7,393 nucleotides of DNA from Planctomycetota bacterium (GTDB taxonomy: Bacteria > Planctomycetota > Planctomycetia > Gemmatales > Gemmataceae): assembly GCA_016200155.1 (NCBI GenBank), contig JACQFG010000376.1, forward strand, positions 1 through 7,393. The letters are read 5' to 3'. Below the pieces are notes generated by a model. That model was not told the origin of the DNA and did not search any database. It saw nothing but the letters and a program-made list of their open reading frames with translations. Below, one piece after another: positions 1 to 5,930 of this stretch (position 1 is its first letter; each line of letters begins with the position of its first letter). Position numbers and translations under genes: made by a program.

Positions 1-295
1 ACGCCACGGCGATGGTAGTATCCTAGCAACGCGCTCCCGGGTCTCCAAGGAATTTTTGGTTTACTTTTGTGCAGCGATCGACATGGCGCCCTTCTCAGCC
101 GTTCTGCAACTTAGACGTGACTGATCGAATTTCGTTCACTCCGGTTGTTCAAATAACGCGGATTGCAATGATTTTTTCGGTCACTCCAGCCATGGCGCCG
201 GGCGTGAGCTATGGTTGTGCAGACGCCTCTGCGCGGACGGACCCTGCCGGGGCGCGTCCGCATCGTCCGGTGGTCGTTTTGATGAGGTTCGAATC
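1..295. other. Gene-free leader upstream of the FHA-HD-GYP gene
   Basis: No reading frame here has convincing protein character: the short open frames are rich in Pro, Arg and Ser and lack a ribosome binding site. The stretch from about 45 to 180 is more AT-rich than the following gene and is the likely place for its promoter, but I cannot point to a clear -35/-10 pair. Two TCACTCC heptamers occur at about 136 and 181; their meaning is unknown. The end of an upstream gene is not recognisable. Confidence 0.5.
281..287 (+). promoter_or_regulatory. Ribosome binding site deciding the FHA gene start
   Basis: GATGAGG lies 8 bases upstream of the ATG at 296. This favours that codon over the in-frame upstream start at 215, whose extra 27 residues are low-complexity and precede the first beta strand of the FHA domain. 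Confidence 0.6.
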
Positions 296-1870
296 ATGAT
301 AGAGCCGCGCATCGTGCTGGCGGGAATGGGCCCGAAACTCTCGGGCCTGACCTGGGAATCCGACAAGGTCCTGCGCATTGGCCGACAGACCAACCTCGAC
401 GTCGTGCTGCGCGATCACTCGATCGAGCGGATCCACGCGGAGGTCCGCTATCAAGGCCTGCGCTGGATGGTGCGCGACCTGGCCCACAATCAAATGTATC
501 CGACCCTCGTTAACAGCCACGCGCTGACCGGCAAAGACCAGGCGCTTGCCACGGACGACATCTTGCAGTTCGGCAAGCTGCAGCTGCGGGTCGCCGACGT
601 CGTCGTTCCTGCCGACCCGACGCCTCCTTCGCTCGCGCGCACGCCGCTGCCCGCCGGACTGAGCGGGACCGCACTGCCCCAATCGCCGATCGCGGCCAGC
701 GGCTTCAACTTGCTCATCAAGGCCAAGACCCAGCAGTCCTGGGACAAGGCCCTCGAAATCGTCACCCTCGATCCGTCGGCCCGGCCGCACCAGGATCAGG
801 CCATGCTCGCCCTGGTCCGCGCCAACCATCACCTGACGCACATCTCCCACCTCGAGGAGCTGCTGCGCTCGATCCTCTCCGACACCATCGCCGCCCTCAA
901 CGCTCAGCGCGGCAGCATCATCCTCGCCGACCCGACGACCGGCGAACTCGTTCTCAAAGCCACCGTCGCTCCGAAGCTGAATCTCAACGCTCCCGCGAAA
1001 CCGTTCAGCAGGACGCTGGTCAAACGCTGCTTCGACCTCGGCGAATCGATCCTGTGCGAGGACGTCAACGCCGACGAGGCCCTCGTCCTGGCCCGCAGCG
1101 TCCGCCACGGCGCCATGGCTTCCGTCATCTGCGCCCTCCTGCGCACGCCGCGCAACCGCATCGGCATCCTGCACCTCGATCGCGGCTTCGTCGAGGACCC
1201 GTTCAGCGAGAACGACCTCTACTACGCCGACGCCATCGCCGCCAGCGTCGCCGTCGGCATCGAGACCGCTCAGCTCGTCGAACAGCAGCGCGAGCAGTTC
1301 ATCGAGACCGTCACCACCCTGGCCCGCGCCGTCGAGTGCCGGGACCAGTACACCGGCGACCACACGCGCCGCGTCACCGATTACTCCTTGATGCTGGCCG
1401 AGGAACTCAAGCTCTCCGCCAACGAGAAGTACCAGATCCAGATCGGCACCCCGCTGCACGACATCGGCAAGATCGGCATCGACGACGCCATCCTCCGCAA
1501 GCCCGGCAAGCTCACCCAGGGCGAATTCGAGCACATGAAGACCCACACCACCAAGGGCGCCGGCATGCTCGACTCCATGAAGCACCTGATCCCCATGATC
1601 CCGATCGTCCGCCACCACCACGAACGCTGGGACGGCACCGGCTATCCCGATCACCTCTCCCACGAGCAGATCCCGCAGATCGCCCGCATCGTCTCCGTCG
1701 CCGACGCCTTCGACGCCATGACCAGCGACCGCCCCTACCGCCCCGCCATGCCCGCCGACCGCGCGTTCCTCGAACTCGTCGGCAAAGCAGGCACCCACTT
1801 CGACCCCAACTGCGTCTACGCCTTCATGCGCCTCCGGCAGAAGATCGAAGGCATGATGCAGACGTCGTGA
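296..1870 (+). CDS. FHA-GAF-HD-GYP signalling phosphohydrolase
   Basis: A 524-residue cytosolic protein with no signal peptide or membrane segment. Residues about 1-105 form an FHA (phosphothreonine-binding) domain with Gly29-Arg30, His47 and Asn65. About 185-335 form a GAF sensor domain, and about 340-515 an HD-GYP domain. The HD-GYP residues are all visible: Glu347, His356 in GDHTRR, His388-Asp389 and Lys392 in HDIGK, His417, His440/His441, the signature with Gly449-Tyr450-Pro451, and Asp470. HD-GYP domains hydrolyse cyclic di-GMP (or cGAMP in some bacteria), so an active phosphodiesterase controlled by a GAF ligand and by phosphoprotein docking is inferred. In the FHA domain, the phosphate-contacting Ser of the usual SRxH motif appears to be Glu44, so phosphopeptide binding may be altered. 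The gene looks single: the next gene starts 122 bases downstream. The architecture is confident; the substrate is not shown. Confidence 0.93.
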   Translation: MIEPRIVLAGMGPKLSGLTWESDKVLRIGRQTNLDVVLRDHSIERIHAEVRYQGLRWMVRDLAHNQMYPTLVNSHALTGKDQALATDDILQFGKLQLRVADVVVPADPTPPSLARTPLPAGLSGTALPQSPIAASGFNLLIKAKTQQSWDKALEIVTLDPSARPHQDQAMLALVRANHHLTHISHLEELLRSILSDTIAALNAQRGSIILADPTTGELVLKATVAPKLNLNAPAKPFSRTLVKRCFDLGESILCEDVNADEALVLARSVRHGAMASVICALLRTPRNRIGILHLDRGFVEDPFSENDLYYADAIAASVAVGIETAQLVEQQREQFIETVTTLARAVECRDQYTGDHTRRVTDYSLMLAEELKLSANEKYQIQIGTPLHDIGKIGIDDAILRKPGKLTQGEFEHMKTHTTKGAGMLDSMKHLIPMIPIVRHHHERWDGTGYPDHLSHEQIPQIARIVSVADAFDAMTSDRPYRPAMPADRAFLELVGKAGTHFDPNCVYAFMRLRQKIEGMMQTS

Positions 1871-1992
1871 GTCGTAGCCCGTTCTGGTTTTCCCGATTCA
1901 AGAATTGCGAATTCCTTTGAGTCCTATCGACGCTGGCATTATCATTGCCTTCAAGGCGCCCGTTCCCATTAGCGATTGTTCGCACGAGTGGT

Positions 1993-2466
1993 ATGATGAC
2001 CATTGAGTTTGGCGATCGGGGATTACTGCCGGTCGGCGTCCACGACGCCTCGCTTCAAGAGGTTGAGGCGTCGATGGGTCGATTCCAGACCAGCGATCGC
2101 CGAATTGTGCTTTTCAGCAAATTGAAGAGATACATCGAGGAGATTCGGAAGGCCGGCTGGGCTGCCACGCTTGTGCTTGATGGAAGTTTTGTCATGGGGG
2201 CCGTCGATGAACCTGAAGACATTGATGCAATACTAATTCTGCCTGCAGACTGGGACCAAGCTCAGGACTTACGCCCGTTGGAGTACAACCTGGTTTCCCG
2301 CAACCGCGCTCAGAAGGAATTCGAAATCGAAGTGAAGGTCGTACGCTCCGGCTCCGATGAGGAGTCGAAATGGTTGGCTTTTTTCGCCAAGGTAAACATC
2401 AAATGGTGCCAGGCATTTGGCTGGCCAATCGATTCGAAGAAGGGACTCGTGAGGATTAATCCATGA
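1993..2466 (+). CDS. Nucleotidyltransferase-fold protein, DUF6932-like
   Basis: A 157-residue protein from the ATG at 1993. A longer frame could begin at a TTG at 1945, but those 16 extra residues look like translated leader. The N-terminus (GLLPVGVHDASLQEVE) matches my recollection of the DUF6932 family. The core has the polymerase-beta/MNT-type nucleotidyltransferase signature: Gly64-Ser65 followed by Asp76-Ile-Asp78. A possible third acidic residue is Glu111 or Glu113 on the next strand, where Asp is more usual. The C-terminal GLVRI also fits the family. It overlaps the next gene by four bases (ATGA), so the two are probably co-translated. Sampled 60-base lines have about 47-55% GC against about 67% in the upstream gene, suggesting acquisition. 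The substrate is unknown; transfer of a nucleotide to protein or tRNA is possible from the fold. The ribosome binding site is weak (GAGTGG very close to the ATG). Confidence 0.72.
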   Translation: MMTIEFGDRGLLPVGVHDASLQEVEASMGRFQTSDRRIVLFSKLKRYIEEIRKAGWAATLVLDGSFVMGAVDEPEDIDAILILPADWDQAQDLRPLEYNLVSRNRAQKEFEIEVKVVRSGSDEESKWLAFFAKVNIKWCQAFGWPIDSKKGLVRINP

Positions 2467-2732
2467 TCACCAATGATGCAGAACTCGCGGTCGTGCAGGA
2501 ACAGCGCTCGCTGGCCGAAGGCGCGCTCGCTTCGCTGCGCCGAGACCTTCTCCCAAAGAACCGCCAGAATTATGAGATCTTTGCGGAAGCGTACATCGAA
2601 CAGATCAAACGATTGCGCAACGAAATCGATTGCTATCTCGGTCTATCGGCTTCACCTCTTGAAAACGAAATTCCCGTAGTTCCGCCGGAGAACGGCGCCT
2701 CGGTTCGCCTCCCGGCGAGCGTTGGATCGTAG
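2463..2732 (+). CDS. Small helical partner protein of the DUF6932 gene
   Basis: An 89-residue protein whose ATG overlaps the stop of the preceding gene. GAGG at 2451-2454 lies 8 bases upstream, a good ribosome binding site inside the previous gene. I do not recognise a named domain. Residues about 3-60 are predicted by eye to form two amphipathic helices with regular Leu/Ile spacing (AVVQEQRSLAEGALASLRRD and the YIEQIKRLRNEIDCYLGL region), possibly a coiled coil. The last about 25 residues are Pro-rich and probably disordered. The size, helical character and translational coupling to a nucleotidyltransferase-like gene are what is expected of an antitoxin or regulatory subunit; this is inference. 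It has no helix-turn-helix that I can see. It converges on the terminase gene with only 10 bases between the two stop codons. Confidence 0.7.
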   Translation: MITNDAELAVVQEQRSLAEGALASLRRDLLPKNRQNYEIFAEAYIEQIKRLRNEIDCYLGLSASPLENEIPVVPPENGASVRLPASVGS

Positions 2733-2742
2733 AACGCCCGCT

Positions 2743-4125
2743 TCACCAAATTCTTATGACGCCGCTCGACCCGCGATACCGACCGCCAAACAAAGGCATC
2801 CAGTAGCGCTCGTCGTCCCAGTCGGTTTCAACGCGCGCAGGTTTCGGCTCCTCGACCGGTCGCGGCCGCGCGCCGATCGCCAGGTGATGCGCATCGATCC
2901 TGCTGATCAAGTACCGCAGCGCCCCCAAAGCGTGATTGTTCTTGTCGACCGGGTTTTCACTGCTATTATCCTCATCCGGATATCGATACAGGCTCGCCTC
3001 CATGAGCAAGTTGGGACAGCGCCCTTCAAGGACGCGCAGCCGATCGCTCTGCAGCCGCGCACTCACCGCGGCAATCCCCGTTCGCAACGCATTCTTGCCG
3101 AGATTGACCTTGAAGCCCGCATAGCGCAGCTCTGCGATCTCGTTCGCTCCCGACGGGTCGGCATACCAAATCAACTCGTCGCGCGGCAGCCGTTCGGCAT
3201 GGTAACTCAACGGCTTGTGCGACGCGTAATGCTCCCCCGTCAGCCACAGGATGTCCTCACGATCGACAAAGCCCCACACCGCCGCAAACGGATTGCGAAA
3301 CCCGAAGTCGATCCCGCCGACGCGCTTGATCCCGCAATCGAGATCTTCGAGCATGCCCTTTTTTGCCGCCATGGCGATGGCCTTCTTGTCGGTCTCGCTG
3401 AGGTCGGCCTCGCGCACGACGCAGCGCAGGAATTCGGGATAGACGAGCCCCTCGGTCGCCTCGAACGAACAGCAATACTCCTGACGAAACCACGACTCGC
3501 CGAGCGCTCGCTTTTCCTTTTCCAGGAAGTCCGCCGCGATGCGCGGGATCATGGTCGCGGGCGCCTCGAAGCGTTGCCAATCCGTCCCGCCCGTCGCCCA
3601 TTCCCTCCAGAAGAAGCCTCGCTTCCCGAACGGCGTCGACAGGCAGATGAGCCGGCCTTTCGACACCGCCAGCATCGGCCGCACGGCACGGTACAGATCG
3701 TCCGGCACCCGCGCCGCCTCATCGAGGATCAGCAGATCGACATGGGAATAGCCGCGAATCGTGTCCTCCTTGCACGGCAAGCAGATGATTCGGCTCATGT
3801 TGCCGAACTCCATTTCATCCGCGGTGATGCGCACTTCGGCCTTGCCGCCGAGCAGCTTGAAGAAGAACCCCATGAGCCGCAGCACCTCGCGCGACTGGCG
3901 ATGGCTGCGTGAAACGACGACGACGCGCGTCAGCGGATTCCACATCGCCTCGAGCAGTCCGAGCATCGCGACAACGGTGGTCTTGCCCGCCTGCCGGCAA
4001 CAGTTGAGCAGCAGCTGCGAATGCGTCGATTCGAGCACCTCGACCTGCCAAGGATCGGGTTCGAGGCCGATCTTGCCCATGATCTCGACAGCAGGCGGAC
4101 GGGTAGTGGGGAAGGGGCGTTGCAT
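2743..4125 (-). CDS. Phage-type terminase large subunit
   Basis: A 460-residue protein, the usual full length for TerL. The N-terminal half is the packaging ATPase: Trp26-Gln27 (adenine-binding Q motif), Walker A CRQAGKTT at 43-50 with Arg44 in the usual arginine position, Walker B LLILDE at 131-136, and the coupling motif STP at 163-165. The C-terminal half is an RNase H-fold nuclease with likely metal ligands Asp273 (GGIDFGFRNP), Asp323 (WYADPSG) and Asp394 (DKNNHALGALRYL). The protein would pump DNA into a procapsid and cut it, but no portal, small terminase, protease or capsid gene occurs in the window. The start is set by GAGG (complement of 4133-4136) seven bases upstream. All catalytic residues survive and there is no frameshift, so it is either still in use or recently acquired. 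It lies downstream of an AAA ATPase on the same strand, with the large palindrome between them. Confidence 0.9.
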   Translation of the reverse strand: MQRPFPTTRPPAVEIMGKIGLEPDPWQVEVLESTHSQLLLNCCRQAGKTTVVAMLGLLEAMWNPLTRVVVVSRSHRQSREVLRLMGFFFKLLGGKAEVRITADEMEFGNMSRIICLPCKEDTIRGYSHVDLLILDEAARVPDDLYRAVRPMLAVSKGRLICLSTPFGKRGFFWREWATGGTDWQRFEAPATMIPRIAADFLEKEKRALGESWFRQEYCCSFEATEGLVYPEFLRCVVREADLSETDKKAIAMAAKKGMLEDLDCGIKRVGGIDFGFRNPFAAVWGFVDREDILWLTGEHYASHKPLSYHAERLPRDELIWYADPSGANEIAELRYAGFKVNLGKNALRTGIAAVSARLQSDRLRVLEGRCPNLLMEASLYRYPDEDNSSENPVDKNNHALGALRYLISRIDAHHLAIGARPRPVEEPKPARVETDWDDERYWMPLFGGRYRGSSGVIRIW

Positions 4126-4132
4126 GGTGTGA

Positions 4133-4136
4133 CCTC
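4133..4136 (-). promoter_or_regulatory. Ribosome binding site of the terminase gene
   Basis: On the minus strand this reads GAGG, within TGAGGT, seven bases before the ATG at 4125. It supports that codon over the later Met16. Confidence 0.6.
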
Positions 4137-4222
4137 ACGGATGATAAGGAATGGCCTGATCTGCAAATTGCCAGAGCCGATCAGATAAGGAACAATAGCC
4201 GAGCAGGAATAGCGCCAGCATT

Positions 4223-4487
4223 CAGGCCCGTTCACGGGCCTTTCCGCGCAGCGGTAGTAGGCCCGTCCTTTAGGACGGGTGCACGCGGAGTCGTCCAGTT
4301 TCTGTCTGGAGCCCCGTTCACGGGGCTTCTCGCGGTTTGGCTTTAGCCGCTCGGGGCGCCATTGGCTAAAGCGGAACGGCGAGAACGCCCGTGAACGGGC
4401 GTCGCAGGATCGGTGAGCGCGGCCCGCAAACCCGTCCTGAAGGACGGGCCTAATACCGCTGCGCGGGAAGGCCCGTGAACGGGCCTG
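4223..4487. repeat. Large nested palindrome with 58-nt inverted-repeat arms
   Basis: The outer arms 4223-4280 and 4430-4487 are reverse complements at 55 of 58 positions. Each arm itself holds two hairpins: AGGCCCG stems with a TTCA loop (4224-4241) and CCCGTCC stems with a TTTA loop (4262-4279) on the left, mirrored at 4431-4448 and 4469-4486 with TGAA loops. Inside are a further mirrored pair, GCCCCG/TTCA/CGGGGC (4311-4326) and ACGCCCG/TGAA/CGGGCGT (4385-4402). At the centre is a 9-bp stem GCTTTAGCC/GGCTAAAGC (4340-4348, 4364-4372) with a 15-base loop. The whole can fold as seven local hairpins or as one long cruciform. It could be a REP/BIME-type intergenic repeat, a MITE-like element or a structural site of the flanking mobile unit. 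A transcription-stopping role after the ATPase gene is also possible, although no T-run follows. Confidence 0.9.
4340..4372. repeat. Central 9-bp stem-loop of the palindrome
   Basis: GCTTTAGCC at 4340-4348 pairs perfectly with GGCTAAAGC at 4364-4372 around a GC-rich 15-base loop. It marks the symmetry centre of the larger element; unlike the other hairpins, its stem is AT-containing and it has no tetraloop. Confidence 0.8.
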
Positions 4488-4517
4488 GGGCGCCACGCTT
4501 CTTCTGGCATACCCCAT

Positions 4518-5639
4518 TCATGCCGCGTCGCCGGTGCCGTTGGAATGGTCATCTTCAATGCCGTGCTCTTCCGGCCGTTCCGGCGGCGTCGGGTACTTCT
4601 TGTCCCACTCCTTGATCCACGCATCCACGTTCGGCGTCGTCGTCGGCTTCTCGGGCGGCGCGTTCCAGCGGGTTGGCATGCCGGGGAGGAAATAACGGAA
4701 CGGGTCCATGCGCGTGCCTTTGCCGACGCGCTGGACCAGGTCGCGGTCGAGAGCGTTGTTGAGCCAGAGGTAGAGCGTATTCCTTGCGGGGGCCGGAAAA
4801 CTGTTGGGCCAGGCCGCGCGGATTTGCTGGCGGGTCAGCTCCTTTTCGGCGTTTTCGAGGACGATGCGCAGCGGAATCCAGTTCTTGAGGAACTCATCGT
4901 CCGGCGCGTCATCGATCACGGCGTATCCGCTGCTGTCCGCGGCCAGCTCGATCACCAGCGATGCCGGCGTGGCGGGATCGCGCGACACCGACACGAGCCG
5001 GCGCCGGCGGTCTACCGGGTCGTGAGGGGACACGCGATACATCTCGATCAGGAAATCGACGAACGACGGCAAGCTGCCGGTGCCGCGCGACAGCATTCCC
5101 AGGCCGGCGCTGGCTTTGCGTGGGTGATGCACGAGCAGGATGGCCATGCCGCGCTGTGTGAGCGCGTTTAAGGGCCCAAGGGCGTCCAGGAGCAGCCGCG
5201 GATGGCTCTCCGCGCCGGACGGGAGAAATCGGGATAGCGGATCGATGATCACCAGGTCCGCGCCGCGAGAATCCGTCGTCCCCTGGAGGAAATGGAGGAG
5301 GTCGAGCCATTGCCCTTGCGATGGCACGCCGACGAAGGGCCGATAGATGAAGCAATCGCGCGGACCGAAGCGCAGGCGGGCGTGGCGCTCGTGCCAGCGA
5401 TTGCGCGGCTCCTCCGTTACAACGACATTGACGCCGGCAGAGACCGCACGCCCCGCCAGCATGCCGCCGGTCCGCCGCTGGGCCAACAGGTGGGACAGCA
5501 GCGTTGTCTTGCCCGATTTCCACATGCTGGTGAGCAGCGTCACCTGGCCGGGATGCAGGAAACCGTCCCAGATCCAGCGTTTGGGCTCCGGGGTTTCCTC
5601 CAGCTCGCTTGCCTCGACGCAATGGAATGCCTGGCTCAT
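4518..5639 (-). CDS. RecA/RepA-like AAA ATPase (AAA_25 type)
   Basis: A 373-residue protein. The chosen ATG at 5639 has GGAG five bases upstream; the longer frame starting at a GTG at 5708 adds 23 residues with no clear ribosome binding site. The ATPase core covers about residues 20-245. Its P-loop reads SMWKSGKTT at 38-46, with Ser replacing the usual first Gly and Trp in the loop. TEE at 75-77 supplies a likely catalytic Glu, Walker B is LVIIDPLSRF with Asp133, and HHPRK at 171-175 resembles the HH motif of RepA-type hexameric helicases. Residues about 255-320 look like a winged helix (ELTRQQIRAAWPN, then a wing and FRYFLPG), suggesting DNA binding. The C-terminal 50 residues are Pro-rich and acidic. 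In plasmids and phages such proteins act in replication as helicases or helicase loaders. Its position before a terminase gene suggests a mobile replicon. The family is secure; the exact role is not. Confidence 0.82.
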   Translation of the reverse strand: MSQAFHCVEASELEETPEPKRWIWDGFLHPGQVTLLTSMWKSGKTTLLSHLLAQRRTGGMLAGRAVSAGVNVVVTEEPRNRWHERHARLRFGPRDCFIYRPFVGVPSQGQWLDLLHFLQGTTDSRGADLVIIDPLSRFLPSGAESHPRLLLDALGPLNALTQRGMAILLVHHPRKASAGLGMLSRGTGSLPSFVDFLIEMYRVSPHDPVDRRRRLVSVSRDPATPASLVIELAADSSGYAVIDDAPDDEFLKNWIPLRIVLENAEKELTRQQIRAAWPNSFPAPARNTLYLWLNNALDRDLVQRVGKGTRMDPFRYFLPGMPTRWNAPPEKPTTTPNVDAWIKEWDKKYPTPPERPEEHGIEDDHSNGTGDAA

Positions 5640-5644
5640 GGCGG

Positions 5645-5648
5645 CTCC
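5645..5648 (-). promoter_or_regulatory. Ribosome binding site deciding the ATPase start
   Basis: GGAG on the minus strand, five bases upstream of the ATG at 5639. It favours this start over the GTG at 5708. Confidence 0.6.
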
Positions 5649-5746
5649 GAAGTTCGTCCATTCGTCCAAAAACGCGTGTGTGTGGATGAATGAATGGGAT
5701 GAACTCACTACTTCGAAGTTACCATGGCGAAGAGGCGATTGCGATG

Positions 5747-5899
5747 TCAGTTGTTGCCTGCGCTGGAGCTATATCCGGTTTCACGGCGCGCGGTTTTCGC
5801 GATAGGACAGACGCGACGTTTGCCGTCAAGAATGTCAATTGCAAATTCCCTCGCGAACTCGTAGTGTTCCCTCAGATCCCCGGGAATCGCTGCGCTCAT
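5747..5899 (-). CDS. Possible 50-residue hypothetical protein
   Basis: A minus-strand frame from the ATG at 5899 to a TGA at 5747. The translation has a balanced, protein-like composition (for example LREHYEFAREFAIDILDGKR, predicted amphipathic helix), unlike the Arg/Pro/Ser-rich frame shadows elsewhere in the window. A weak purine-rich ribosome binding site (GAAGAGAAG) lies seven bases upstream. It is oriented like the ATPase and terminase and ends 107 bases before the ATPase start, so it could be the first gene of that unit or the remnant of a longer gene. I recognise no domain. Against it: it begins only 31 bases from the opposing DUF3500 start, leaving little room for divergent promoters. 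Confidence 0.35.
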   Translation of the reverse strand: MSAAIPGDLREHYEFAREFAIDILDGKRRVCPIAKTARRETGYSSSAGNN

Positions 5900-5915
5900 C
5901 CTGGGGCTTCTCTTC

Positions 5916-5923
5916 AAGGGGGA
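5916..5923 (+). promoter_or_regulatory. Ribosome binding site of the DUF3500 gene
   Basis: AAGGGGGA with a seven-base spacer to the ATG at 5931. It fixes that start, which also gives a standard signal peptide. Confidence 0.7.
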
Positions 5924-5930
5924 CATTGCC

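Larger units (their letters stand above)
4126..4517. other. Gene-free spacer between ATPase and terminase genes
   Basis: About 390 bases without a credible gene. Apart from the terminase ribosome binding site and a more AT-rich segment at about 4137-4200 that could hold a terminase promoter, the spacer is filled by the nested palindrome described separately. The open frames crossing it have low-complexity Arg/Ser-rich translations and are frame shadows. Confidence 0.7.
5640..5930. other. Divergent intergenic region, ATPase unit versus DUF3500 gene
   Basis: About 290 bases between the ATPase and the DUF3500 gene, which are transcribed away from each other. It must hold promoters for both directions unless the possible small minus-strand ORF (5899-5747) is real, in which case the DUF3500 promoter would overlap that ORF. 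The segments 5695-5725 and 5820-5870 are the most AT-rich. I see no convincing -35/-10 pair and no strong repeat. Confidence 0.5.

Noticed and set aside
69..299. 76-residue open frame in the leader region
   Set aside because: It has no ribosome binding site and a low-complexity translation, and it runs into the start of the FHA gene.
209..1798. 529-residue open frame on the minus strand
   Set aside because: It is antisense to the FHA-GAF-HD-GYP gene, whose domains are certain; its translation is Asp/Gly/Val-rich repetitive, typical of the complement of a GC-rich gene.
1902..1914. Small palindrome GAATT-GCG-AATTC after the FHA gene as a terminator
   Set aside because: A 5-bp AT-rich stem without a T-run is too weak.
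1992..1997. TATGAT as a -10 element of the DUF6932 gene
   Set aside because: It overlaps the start codon, would place the transcript start inside the gene, and has no -35 partner.
2722..3912. 396-residue open frame on the plus strand
   Set aside because: It is antisense to the terminase gene, which carries all TerL motifs; its translation is Arg/Pro-rich with no domain.
4223..4487. CRISPR array
   Set aside because: The repeated units are mirrored hairpins of different sequence, not direct repeats with equal spacers, and no cas gene is present.
4212..4495. Target-site duplication (GCGCCA at 4212-4217 and 4490-4495) around the palindrome
   Set aside because: The copies stand at unequal distances from the arms and a third copy lies at 4356-4361 inside, so chance in GC-rich DNA is the better reading.
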